From assembly GCF_913055165.1 (NCBI RefSeq), contig NZ_CAJXJS010000029.1, positions 1-43,316 of the forward strand: 43,316 nt of DNA. The letters are read 5' to 3'. Origin of the DNA: an uncultured Devosia sp. (GTDB lineage Bacteria; Pseudomonadota; Alphaproteobacteria; Rhizobiales; Devosiaceae). The notes under the pieces were generated by a model that did not search any database, was not told the DNA's origin, and saw only the letters and a program-made list of their open reading frames with translations. Each line of letters opens with the position of its first letter. Positions within the stretch are counted from its first letter, which is position 1. Positions 8,721 to 18,316 of the stretch are shown here, one piece after another. The position numbers and the translations under genes are program-made.

Positions 8721-10286
8721 TCAGTTCGCCGGCGGCGCGACGTTATAGTAGTCGCCCGAACGCGAGGGGATACGGGCCGGATTGCCGACGCCCTGGCGGA
8801 TGCCATACATGTTGGACTCCGTGCCGTATTTGATGAACGGGAACTGGTCATAGGCCAGAGCATGGATCTTCTCGAAGATCGCCTTGCGCGCTTCCGGGTC
8901 GATGGTCGTGGCGATTTCCTGCATCAGGGCCATCTTTTCCGGGTCTTCCCAGAAGCCGGGATAGCTGGCGTTGAGATAGGCGATCGAGGTCGGGTCCACA
9001 TAGGTCGGCAGGAAGCTCGAAAAAGCATCCATCTGGGCAGCGTCGGCGCGGGCCTGGATATAGTTGGCCATCGGCGACTCCACGATCTCGACATTGATCC
9101 CGTATTCTTCGAGCTGCTGGGACGCAGTGATCGCGGTCAGGAAATGCTTCTGGTACTGCTCGGAGGCCACCAACCAGCGGATCGGCTCGCCGTCATAGTT
9201 TGACGCCGCCAGATATTCCGTCACCTTGTCCGGATCGGGTGTCCCGAAGCCCTCGGGAACACCGGCCGTGGTGTACCAGAACGAGTTCGGGTCTGGGATC
9301 CAGCTGGGGTCGAGCGTGTAGAACTCGGGATTGCCCACCGAGGCGAGCATGATCGGCTCCATCTCGAGCGCATGGTAGATGGCGCGACGCAGATTGACAT
9401 CGGCCGCGACGCCTTCCCTGGTGTTGAACACCACGGTCAGCGATTGGTTGTTGGGCACTACCACTGCTTCGGTGTTGGGGTCGTTCTGCAGCGCATCGTA
9501 GAAGTCGCTCGGCAACTCGTTGGCGATGTCGATTTCCCCGGTGATCAGCGAGTCGCGCCGCACCGAGGCCTCCGGCATCAGGCGGAAGCTGATCTGGTCG
9601 GCATAGGCTTGTTTTTTGCCCGAGGCGCCCGATGTCGGCTCGCTGCGGGCGGCATAATCGTCCCAGCGGGTCATGGTGACGCCCTGGTCCGGCTGATATT
9701 CGGCGAGCGTGTAGGGGCCAGTGCAGTCGAGCCCGCGGGTGGCCTCGGTGGGCGAAGCCCCTTCAAGCGAGGCGCTCGACATGATGACGGCCTGGGTACC
9801 GGCCAACAGGCCCGGCACGATCGGGGATGGTGAAGCCATCTCGAACACCACCGTCTTGTCGTCCGGCGCGCTGATGGAAGACACCGCGCCCTTGAAAGCA
9901 GCGCCGATACCGGCCGATTCCCGGAAGCGGTTGAGCGAGGCGACAACATCGGCTGAGGTCAGGGCGGCGCCCGAATGGAAGTTCAGCCCGTCGCGCAGAG
10001 TGACGGTCAGGGTCTTGCCGTCTTCGCCATAGGAGAAGCTGTCGGCCAGCATGGGCTGGGGCGTCCAGCTCTCGTCGAGTGCGAACAGGCCTTCGCAGAC
10101 GACGCCAGCCGTGGCCCAGTTGACGCCGAATGTCGTCACCACCGGGTCAGGCGACGGTGCCATCTGCGAAATGCCGATGCGCAGCGTGCCGCCTTGCGGA
10201 AAATCCTGGGCCAGCGCCGGGACGGCCAGGATGGCGAGTGACGCGCCGGCTAAAAGGCCACCACGCAGTGTTGATGTGAGTTTCAT
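8721..10286 (-). CDS. ABC transporter substrate-binding protein, family 5 (peptide/nickel type)
   Basis: A 521-residue periplasmic protein with a Sec signal peptide (positive start, hydrophobic stretch, cleavage probably after AVPALAQ near residue 27). The mature part has SBP_bac_5 landmarks: LRIGISQM at the start, TVTLRDGLNFHSG near residue 95, and LRRAIYHALE in the second lobe. AGGGAGG lies just before the ATG. The family binds peptides, nickel complexes, opines, glycosides and other molecules, so the ligand is unknown. It sits between the AtuA-like pair and the permeases. Confidence 0.92.
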   Translation of the reverse strand: MKLTSTLRGGLLAGASLAILAVPALAQDFPQGGTLRIGISQMAPSPDPVVTTFGVNWATAGVVCEGLFALDESWTPQPMLADSFSYGEDGKTLTVTLRDGLNFHSGAALTSADVVASLNRFRESAGIGAAFKGAVSSISAPDDKTVVFEMASPSPIVPGLLAGTQAVIMSSASLEGASPTEATRGLDCTGPYTLAEYQPDQGVTMTRWDDYAARSEPTSGASGKKQAYADQISFRLMPEASVRRDSLITGEIDIANELPSDFYDALQNDPNTEAVVVPNNQSLTVVFNTREGVAADVNLRRAIYHALEMEPIMLASVGNPEFYTLDPSWIPDPNSFWYTTAGVPEGFGTPDPDKVTEYLAASNYDGEPIRWLVASEQYQKHFLTAITASQQLEEYGINVEIVESPMANYIQARADAAQMDAFSSFLPTYVDPTSIAYLNASYPGFWEDPEKMALMQEIATTIDPEARKAIFEKIHALAYDQFPFIKYGTESNMYGIRQGVGNPARIPSRSGDYYNVAPPAN

Positions 10287-10308
10287 GCTCTTTCCTCCCT
10301 TTCGCCCG

Positions 10309-10689
10309 CTAGGGGGCGGTTTGCAGTTGGGGCGACGGCCTTGGGCCCTCTCCCGGTTCGACAGGCACGCGGATCTCCATTCCGAGCACCAGATAGCTCA
10401 GGCATTTGCCGTGGGTATCCAGCCCGAGGCTGGAATTGACCCCACCTTCAAGTGCGTCCTCGATGACGAAATTGAGGGCGCCCAGCCGCGGCAGTTCGTA
10501 GCGCGTCACCTGCGTCACGCCGCGATGGGCGAACAGCGCCGCCACGCGCTCAACGGTGACTTCGGACAGCAAGACCGGCCAGTGACGCGCCTCGTAGGCG
10601 ATGACATTGACGTTGAGCCTGTTGCCCTTGTCACCCGAGCGCCCGTGGGCGATCCGATGCAGGGCCGTGGTGGCGAAGTGACCGCTCAT
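10309..10689 (-). CDS. small AtuA-like C-terminal domain protein
   Basis: A 126-residue protein containing HGRSGDKGNRLNVNVIAY near its start, the pattern of the ferredoxin-fold domain that is fused to, or encoded next to, DUF1446/AtuA proteins. I chose ATG 10689 because it overlaps the stop of the DUF1446 gene as ATGA; the longer frame upstream only shadows that gene. Its biochemical role is not established. With the preceding gene it makes the split version of the full-length AtuA architecture, which suggests that the two subunits act as one complex. Confidence 0.8.
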   Translation of the reverse strand: MSGHFATTALHRIAHGRSGDKGNRLNVNVIAYEARHWPVLLSEVTVERVAALFAHRGVTQVTRYELPRLGALNFVIEDALEGGVNSSLGLDTHGKCLSYLVLGMEIRVPVEPGEGPRPSPQLQTAP

Positions 10690-12050
10690 GGATGATGCTC
10701 CGCGAACCGGTAGCGGGCCTCGACCAGGTCCCGCGGCACCATGTGTGAAATGGTGCGGACGCGCGGCCGCACGCTCTGGCGCACGCCCCCGCCCCCGGCC
10801 GGGCCGCAGCAATAGAGCGCATTGACCTCCTGCACGGCCTGTTCGACGGCACGCTGGGAATTGCCGCCGAAGGCAAAGCGCACGCGATAGTCGCCGGGCG
10901 CCTCATCCTCATAGTCGACCAGAAGATCGCCCTCGTCGGAATCGAAGGTGCTGACGGCCCCGATGACATCAGCGCGATGGCGGACACCGAGTTGACGCAT
11001 ACGGATGCGCTCATTGATCGTGGTGATTGCGAGCCGCGCCCGCGCCAACGCATTGGGTCCGGCATAGGAAATTTCGGCCTCGCCCAGCCAGTCACCATAA
11101 AGGCTCACTGTCGCCTTGAGGCGCGGCGGCGCGGCGTGGCCACGCGCCCCCGTGACACGCACCCTGTTGGGACCGTCCTTGGCAAGTTCGACCCCGGTGA
11201 CATCCAGCGTCACATCGGGCGTCAGATAGGCTGCCGGATCGTGGATTTCGTAGAGCAGCTGCTCCTTGACGGTGCGCAGGTCGACAACGCCTCCAGTGCC
11301 CTCCGCCTTGGTGATGACGAAGCTGCCATCGGCCTCGACTTCGGCAATGGGAAAGCCGATATCTGCCGTACCCGGGACGTCCTTGAACCCTGGATCGGCA
11401 AAGAACCCACCTGACACCTGCGAGCCGCATTCGAGCAAATGCCCGGCAAGGGTGCCGGCCGCGATGCGATCGAGGTCGTCCCACGACCAGTCGAAATGGG
11501 CCACCAAGGGTCCCAACACTAGGGCCGGATCGGCCACCCTTCCAGTGACAACGACTTGCGCACCCGCCCGGATTGCCTCGGCGATCGGTGCAGCCCCCAG
11601 ATAGGCATTAACGGCAATCACGTCCCCCTCGATCTCGGGTAAGCGCCCGTCCCCATCCCATCGCTCGGTCTGATCGAGGTCGATGCGGCCGGTGAGGTCA
11701 TCGCCCTCCACCACCGCAATGCGCAAGGATCCAAGCCCGAGCCGCGCCGCCATCGCCTGGATGACGGCGGCGGCCGCCGGCGGGTTGGCCTGGCCGAAAT
11801 TGCCCACGATGACGATGCCATGGGTTACGCACTGGGCCAGGATGGGCTCGAGCAGATCTTCAAGTAGCGGCTCGTAGCCGCGTTCGGGATGATGCTTGCG
11901 GGCGATCTGCCCCAGGGCCAGCGTTCGTTCCCCCAGCGTTTCGAAAATGATCGCGCCGCCCTGGCCGGCAGCGGCGATGCTTGCCACCACGGATTGGGGG
12001 GCATCCACACGATCCCCTGAAAAGCCGGCGCCACTACCGATGCGATACAC
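10686..12050 (-). CDS. acyclic terpene utilisation AtuA family protein (DUF1446)
   Basis: A 454-residue DUF1446 protein. Recognisable segments are IGSGAGFSGDR at the N-terminus, IVGNFGQANPPAA near residue 82, VVVTGRVADPALVLGPL, and HLLECGSQVSGGFFADPG. AtuA is needed for growth on citronellol/geraniol in Pseudomonas, but the family's reaction is unresolved. No geranyl-CoA carboxylase genes are present here, so terpene breakdown is not implied. The GTG start has AGGGAGG six bases upstream and lies about 17 bases after a predicted transcription start. First gene of the eight-gene minus-strand operon. Confidence 0.85.
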   Translation of the reverse strand: MYRIGSGAGFSGDRVDAPQSVVASIAAAGQGGAIIFETLGERTLALGQIARKHHPERGYEPLLEDLLEPILAQCVTHGIVIVGNFGQANPPAAAAVIQAMAARLGLGSLRIAVVEGDDLTGRIDLDQTERWDGDGRLPEIEGDVIAVNAYLGAAPIAEAIRAGAQVVVTGRVADPALVLGPLVAHFDWSWDDLDRIAAGTLAGHLLECGSQVSGGFFADPGFKDVPGTADIGFPIAEVEADGSFVITKAEGTGGVVDLRTVKEQLLYEIHDPAAYLTPDVTLDVTGVELAKDGPNRVRVTGARGHAAPPRLKATVSLYGDWLGEAEISYAGPNALARARLAITTINERIRMRQLGVRHRADVIGAVSTFDSDEGDLLVDYEDEAPGDYRVRFAFGGNSQRAVEQAVQEVNALYCCGPAGGGGVRQSVRPRVRTISHMVPRDLVEARYRFAEHHP

Positions 12051-12073
12051 CGCGATCCTCCCTGATCGTCATG

Positions 12074-12102
12074 ATCATCGGTATCATTATCGATAATGTC
12101 AA
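12074..12102 (-). promoter_or_regulatory. predicted promoter of the AtuA-like/Opp/esterase operon
   Basis: On the minus strand a consensus -35 TTGACA (12102-12097) is followed, after 17 bases, by GATGAT (12079-12074) as -10. Transcription would begin near 12067, just before the AGGGAGG ribosome site of the first gene. The symmetric dyad occupies the same bases. Confidence 0.55.
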
Positions 12103-12109
12103 CGATGAT
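12074..12109. promoter_or_regulatory. 36-bp nested dyad, candidate GntR operator
   Basis: A perfect 14-bp palindrome CATTATCGATAATG (12085-12098) is flanked symmetrically by ATCATCG (12074-12080) and CGATGAT (12103-12109), all sharing one centre at 12091.5. It lies between the divergent AtuA-family and GntR genes. It covers the -35, spacer and -10 of the minus-strand promoter and abuts the -35 of the plus-strand one. This placement fits repression of both genes by the GntR protein; binding is inferred. Confidence 0.65.
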
Positions 12110-12137
12110 TGTGTGGTTGTGGGAAACTGGGTAGGAT
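12109..12137 (+). promoter_or_regulatory. predicted promoter of the GntR-family gene
   Basis: TTGTGT (12109-12114) and TAGGAT (12132-12137) are separated by 17 bases, giving a start near 12144, upstream of the AGGAG at 12155. Each box matches the sigma-70 consensus only moderately. The -35 touches the right edge of the dyad, so autoregulation is plausible. Confidence 0.4.
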
Positions 12138-12170
12138 GCCGCAAAAGATCGATTAGGAGTCGTGGGGCGG

Positions 12171-12845
12171 ATGCGAACTGCCAAGCCTTTGTCGGATCAG
12201 ACGAAAAACTGGGACGCCGTTTATCGCGACCTGCAGCGCCAGATCATTGCGGGCCAGCTCCGCCCCCGCGAACGTCTGGTGGAAGACGAGATCATCGAGC
12301 GTACCGGTGCAACGCGGCACGCCGTGCGCCGCGCCTTTGACGAGTTGGAACGAGTCGGGCTGGTGATCCGCCAACCCAACAAGGGCGTGCAGGTCCGGGA
12401 TTACTCCATCGCCGAAGTCGAGGAACTCTACGAAATCCGCGAATGCCTCGAGACGCGCGCCGCCACCCATTTCGACCGCCCGGCAGGGCCGGAACTGGTC
12501 TCGCAACTGACCGATATCGCCACGCGCCACCGCGAAGCCTCGCGCAGTCAGCGCTATGGCGAGGTCTTTTCACTCAACAACGTTTTTCATGAAGTGCTGT
12601 ACCGGGCTGCCGGCAACCAGCAATTGGCCGATGCCATCCTGCACTACACATTCGCAACTCACCCGATCCGCACCCGCGCCTTTCCCAGTGAGGAATTGCG
12701 CGAGATCGCCATTGGCGAGCATTTCGACATGATCGACGCCATTGCCCGCGGCGCCCCGGAGGAATTGGCCGGGATCATCCGCAAGCATATTCAGGGCCCC
12801 AAGGAGTTCTATCTCAAGGCGACCTATATCCAGGGATCGATCTAG
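12171..12845 (+). CDS. GntR-family transcriptional regulator (FadR/FCD subfamily)
   Basis: A DNA-binding regulator of 224 residues from ATG 12171. A GTG at 12162 is only two bases from the AGGAG, so I consider it less likely. The N-terminal winged helix runs from about residue 10 (VYRDLQRQIIAGQLRPRERL) through TGATRHAVRRAFDELERVGL and the wing. The C-terminal all-helical FCD domain begins at about residue 80 (VEELYEIRECLETRAA) and in this family binds small acids. It is transcribed divergently from the AtuA-like operon and is its likely repressor, with the operon's substrate or product as probable inducer. Confidence 0.88.
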   Translation: MRTAKPLSDQTKNWDAVYRDLQRQIIAGQLRPRERLVEDEIIERTGATRHAVRRAFDELERVGLVIRQPNKGVQVRDYSIAEVEELYEIRECLETRAATHFDRPAGPELVSQLTDIATRHREASRSQRYGEVFSLNNVFHEVLYRAAGNQQLADAILHYTFATHPIRTRAFPSEELREIAIGEHFDMIDAIARGAPEELAGIIRKHIQGPKEFYLKATYIQGSI

Positions 12846-13225
12846 ACGATCTTGTCGACCCAAACTGGTCGTTTGCGAATTTGATCAGCCATGTCCACCA
12901 CTGGAAGCAGCCCGTGAAGAGTTGCATAACCGGAATGGGGCCGCGGTCGGCCGGTCTTTCGCTAACGGGGGCATTGCTCCCCCTCCGATACGCAACCCCC
13001 ATAGCGGTCGGCTCACGCTCCTTGAGTTGAAAAAGGCTGCAATACTCATATGCGCGCCCTTCATGCTGCCGGTCGGTTTCGATCCACGGACTGAGCCGGG
13101 CCGGACCGGCCAACGGCGCCCGCAAGTGTTCCCAATGGCGCGGCCACGCCCCGCAGTGTGGCATGTCAGGCGCTGGAAACTAGCACGTTTTTTCAATAGC
13201 TTAAGATGGGAATTGGCCGACACAC
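12846..13225. other. intergenic stretch without a recognised gene
   Basis: These 380 bases between the GntR gene and the glpV promoter contain no ORF with recognisable content on either strand. One short hairpin, GGGGG/CCCCC around 12967-12983, lacks a T-run. I see no tRNA, repeat or insertion-sequence remnant. A small RNA cannot be excluded. Confidence 0.5.
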
Positions 13226-13275
13226 TTGTCTACTAAAGTTTTAGTTTGACAAATGATGATGGGCGGGCTGATTAT
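13226..13275 (+). promoter_or_regulatory. glpV promoter with overlapping operator-like dyad
   Basis: A -35 TTGACA (13246-13251) and -10 GATTAT (13270-13275), 18 bases apart, give a start near 13282 with a roughly 40-base leader. The dyad ACTAAAGTTTTAGT (13232-13245) abuts the -35 and is framed by TTGTC and GACAA. The half TCTACTAAAGTTT (13229-13241) recurs with one change, on the opposite strand, in front of the BlaI-like gene (19557-19569). This is a candidate repressor site. Confidence 0.5.
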
Positions 13276-13323
13276 CGCGTCAGCCAGTGGGAGCTGGCTC
13301 ACATATCTCAGGGAGGAGACAGG

Positions 13324-15063
<1,740 letters not shown>

Positions 15064-15077
15064 GGGTCGCAACCCTG

Positions 15078-15135
15078 CCTGCCCGGGAGAGGTTCCGGGC
15101 AGGTCGGGCCGGGAGGCGCGGCAACATCCCGGCCC
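15078..15135 (+). promoter_or_regulatory. tandem stable hairpins between glpV and glpS
   Basis: Two perfect 9-bp GC-rich stems follow the glpV stop: CCTGCCCGG/CCGGGCAGG (15078-15103, 8-base loop) and GGGCCGGGA/TCCCGGCCC (15106-15135, 12-base loop), two bases apart. Neither has a T-run, so they look like mRNA-stabilising or attenuating structures rather than full terminators. They would let glpV mRNA exceed that of the membrane components. Confidence 0.6.
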
Positions 15136-15290
15136 ACGCATCGAAGCAAGATCGCGGCAACGCATCTTGGAGCGCTTTCCAGCAGACGCGGCAGCAGCCC
15201 TGCGGCTCGGAGCCTCCATAAAACAAGAACTCGTATCATTCCGGCGGTGCAATGGAACGCTGAAGTGATCGCGCACACCCTGGGGGGAAC

Positions 15291-16355
15291 ATGGCGCTGG
15301 AACTGAGAGCGATCACCAAGCGCGTTGAGCAGGTGACGCATATCAAGGAAACCTCGCTGCTACTGGAACCGGGCCGGTTCAACGTGCTCCTGGGAGAGAC
15401 CGGAGCGGGCAAGACCTCGCTTATCAAGCTGATGGCCGGGCTCGACCGGGTAGCGACCGGGCAGATTCTCATGGACGGCCGTGACGTGACCGGGATGAGC
15501 CCGCAAAAGCGCAATATCAGCCTCGTCCACCAGTTCTTCGTGAACTATCCGCACATGACCGTCTTCGACAATATCGCTTCGCCCCTGCGAGTGGCCGGCA
15601 TGGCCAAATCCGAAATCCAGGGGCGGGTCGAGGCAGCAGCGGACGTGCTGCAGCTTCGCCCCATGCTCCACCGGCGGCCGCATGAACTCTCCGGCGGGCA
15701 GCAGCAAAGGACGGCGCTTGCCCGCGCCATCGCCAAGGAGTCGACTGCCGTCTTTCTCGACGAGCCTCTCGCCAATCTTGACTACAAGCTGCGCGAAGAA
15801 CTGCGCGAGCAATTGCCTGAGCTTTTCGCAGGGCGTGGCGCGGTCGTGGTTTACGCAACCTCGGAGCCCGCCGAAGCGCTCATGCTCGGTGGCCGCACGG
15901 CCCTGATGCAGGATGGGCGGGTGACGCAATTCGGCCCCACAGCCGAGATCTACCGGCGGCCCAACACGTTGGTTTCCGCCCGCGTCTTTTCTGATCCCCC
16001 GATCAATTCGGCGCCAGTCACCAAGAGCGGCGACCGGGTGGAACTGGGCCACGGTGTCGGCTGGCAGCTGACCGGCCCGGCGGCCGCGCTGCGGGACGGC
16101 ACCTATACCGTTGCGATCCGGCCCAATTACATTTCGCCCGTGCGGAGCGAGGCCGCCTTTGTGCCCATGACCGGCACGGTACAGATCACCGAGCTTTCGG
16201 GGTCGGAATCCACCGCGCATTTTCGCCTGGGCGCGGAGACCTGGGTGTCGCTCGCGCCAGGCGTGCATCGCTACCATGTCGGCGAGGACCACGAGTTCTT
16301 CATGGACCCCGCGCACTGCTTCTATTTCGCGCCCGATGGCGCGCTCGTTGCCTGA
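15291..16355 (+). CDS. glpS: glycerol ABC transporter ATP-binding protein GlpS
   Basis: A 354-residue sugar-type (MalK/UgpC-like) ATPase: Walker A GETGAGKT near residue 35, Q-loop LVHQFFVNYPHMTV, signature LSGGQQQR, Walker B VFLDEPLANLD. A C-terminal TOBE-like regulatory region begins near residue 240. The H-loop position reads YATSEPAEAL where the usual form is VTHDQ-EA, so the switch histidine is absent. I recall this as a GlpS trait rather than an error. Its partner GlpT has the opposite defect. A GGGGGG ribosome site lies just before the ATG. Confidence 0.88.
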   Translation: MALELRAITKRVEQVTHIKETSLLLEPGRFNVLLGETGAGKTSLIKLMAGLDRVATGQILMDGRDVTGMSPQKRNISLVHQFFVNYPHMTVFDNIASPLRVAGMAKSEIQGRVEAAADVLQLRPMLHRRPHELSGGQQQRTALARAIAKESTAVFLDEPLANLDYKLREELREQLPELFAGRGAVVVYATSEPAEALMLGGRTALMQDGRVTQFGPTAEIYRRPNTLVSARVFSDPPINSAPVTKSGDRVELGHGVGWQLTGPAAALRDGTYTVAIRPNYISPVRSEAAFVPMTGTVQITELSGSESTAHFRLGAETWVSLAPGVHRYHVGEDHEFFMDPAHCFYFAPDGALVA

Positions 16356-16364
16356 GGATCGCGC

Positions 16365-17444
16365 ATGGCCAAGATCACGCTCGACAAGCTGCGCCATAGC
16401 TACATGCCCGACCCGAAGGGTCCGCAGGACTATGCCATCAAGGAGATCAATCTCGACTGGCAGGATGGTGGCGCATATGCGCTTCTTGGTCCGTCAGGGT
16501 GCGGGAAGTCCACCCTTCTCAACATCATATCCGGTCTCCTTCAGCCATCGGAGGGACGCATCCTGTTTGACGGGAACGACGTCAGCGCCCTACCACCCGA
16601 CCGGCGCAACATCGCCCAGGTTTTCCAGTTCCCGGTGATCTACGACACGATGACCGTCTACGACAATCTGGCCTTTCCGCTGCGCAATCGCGGGGTGGAC
16701 GAGGCCAAGGTCACCGCCCGGGTCACCGAGATTGCCGAGATGCTCGAAGTCACCGAGATGCTGAGGGTTCGCGCGGCTAATCTCAGCCCCGACAACAAGC
16801 AGAAAATCTCGATGGGCCGGGGGCTCGTGCGCGACGACGTCAATGTCATCATGTTCGACGAGCCGCTCACGGTGATCGACCCGCATCTGAAATGGAAGCT
16901 GCGCTCCAAGCTGAAGGAACTGCACCAGAAAGTCGGCGTGACCATGATCTACGTCACCCATGACCAGACCGAGGCGCTCACCTTCGCCGACCAGGTCGTG
17001 GTGATGCAGGACGGCGAGGTGGTCCAGATCGGCACGCCGGTGGACCTTTTCGAGCGGCCCGCCCATACCTTCGTCGGCCACTTCATCGGCTCACCCGGCA
17101 TGAACGTGCTGCCGGCCGAGGTGAAGGATGGGGCCGCTTTCTTTTCTGGCCAGAGGATCGCGCTGGAAGGCGCAATCATCCCCGGAGCCGGCCTGCATCA
17201 GATTGGCGTTCGCCCTGAATTTGTATCGCTCGCGGCCACCGGCGTACCGGCCACCGTGCGCAAAATCATGGACCTCGGCCGCCATGCTGTCGTCGAGGCC
17301 CTGGCCGGCGAAACGCGAATTAACGCCATCGTCGAGGGCACATTGCCGGGACCGGGAGAGGCGGTGCATCTCAGCTTCCGACCCGATCAGACGCGGCTTT
17401 ACCGGGACGGCTGGATCGCCAGCGAAAAAGAGAGGGCCGCCTGA
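16365..17444 (+). CDS. glpT: glycerol ABC transporter ATP-binding protein GlpT
   Basis: A 359-residue sugar-type ATPase. Walker A GPSGCGKST is near residue 44, Walker B VIMFDEPLTVID, and a normal H-loop YVTHDQTEA. The signature motif is degenerate: LSPDNKQK replaces LSGGQ-Q. The C-terminal TOBE-like domain starts near residue 240. It follows glpS by nine bases and its stop overlaps the glpP start as TGATG. This is the ABC subunit GlpT and must not be confused with the unrelated glycerol-3-phosphate antiporter of the same name. Confidence 0.88.
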   Translation: MAKITLDKLRHSYMPDPKGPQDYAIKEINLDWQDGGAYALLGPSGCGKSTLLNIISGLLQPSEGRILFDGNDVSALPPDRRNIAQVFQFPVIYDTMTVYDNLAFPLRNRGVDEAKVTARVTEIAEMLEVTEMLRVRAANLSPDNKQKISMGRGLVRDDVNVIMFDEPLTVIDPHLKWKLRSKLKELHQKVGVTMIYVTHDQTEALTFADQVVVMQDGEVVQIGTPVDLFERPAHTFVGHFIGSPGMNVLPAEVKDGAAFFSGQRIALEGAIIPGAGLHQIGVRPEFVSLAATGVPATVRKIMDLGRHAVVEALAGETRINAIVEGTLPGPGEAVHLSFRPDQTRLYRDGWIASEKERAA

Positions 17445-18307
17445 TGCGCAAGGTCAACCAGAAGGGCTGGCTCTTCGTCCTCCCCGTTCTGCTTCTCGTC
17501 GCCTTTAACGCTTTGGTGCCGATGATGACGGTCGTCAACTATTCGGTCCAGGAAACCTTCGGCAACAACCAGTTCTTCTGGCACGGGCTGGGCTGGTTCG
17601 AGCAGATCCTGCGGTCCGAGCGCTTCCACGCGGCCCTTGGCCGGCAGTTCCTGTTCACCGCCATGATCCTCGCCATCGAGGTGCTACTGGGCGTCATCAT
17701 CGCCCTGTCGATGCCGCGCAAGGGGTTCTGGGTGCCTTTCTGCCTCGTCACCATGGCCCTGCCAATGCTCATTCCGTGGAATGTCGTGGGGGCGATGTGG
17801 AACATCTTCACGCTGCCTGACATCGGCCTGCTGGGCTATGTGATGAACCATACGCTGGGCATTCCCTACAACATGACGCAGGATCCGCTCGCGGCCTGGA
17901 TCACTGTCATCGTCATGGATGTCTGGCACTGGACCTCGCTCGTCGTGCTCCTGTGCTACGCCGGCCTCGTTTCGATCCCCGACGCCTACTACCAGGCGGC
18001 CAAAATCGACGGCGCCTCGAACTGGTCGGTCTTCCGGTTCATTCAGTTGCCCAAGATGAAGCAGGTGCTGACCATCGCGGTGCTCCTGCGCTTCATGGAC
18101 AGCTTCAACATCTATACCGAGCCCTTCGTGCTCACCGGTGGCGGACCCGGCAATTCCACGACGCTGCTCTCCATCGACCTGGTCAAGATCGCGCTGGGAC
18201 AGTTCGACCTCGGCCCGGCTGCCGCAATGAGCCTGATCTACTTCGCGATCACGCTCTTTGTCTCGTGGTTGTTCTACACGCTCATGACGCGGCACGACGT
18301 GAAATAG
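17444..18307 (+). CDS. glpP: glycerol ABC transporter permease GlpP
   Basis: A 287-residue membrane protein with about six hydrophobic helices, MalF/UgpA-type without a long periplasmic insertion. The EAA loop reads YYQAAKIDGASNWSVFRFIQLP near residue 185, and TEPFVLTGGGPGNSTT is the typical sugar-permease segment near residue 225. It is coupled to glpT by a one-base overlap and pairs with GlpQ to form the channel. Confidence 0.9.
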   Translation: MRKVNQKGWLFVLPVLLLVAFNALVPMMTVVNYSVQETFGNNQFFWHGLGWFEQILRSERFHAALGRQFLFTAMILAIEVLLGVIIALSMPRKGFWVPFCLVTMALPMLIPWNVVGAMWNIFTLPDIGLLGYVMNHTLGIPYNMTQDPLAAWITVIVMDVWHWTSLVVLLCYAGLVSIPDAYYQAAKIDGASNWSVFRFIQLPKMKQVLTIAVLLRFMDSFNIYTEPFVLTGGGPGNSTTLLSIDLVKIALGQFDLGPAAAMSLIYFAITLFVSWLFYTLMTRHDVK

Positions 18308-18316
18308 GGAACGAAG

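Noticed and set aside
12742..13236. Open frame overlapping the GntR gene end and the intergenic region
   Set aside because: No ribosome site and no recognisable content, and it ends within the predicted glpV operator region.
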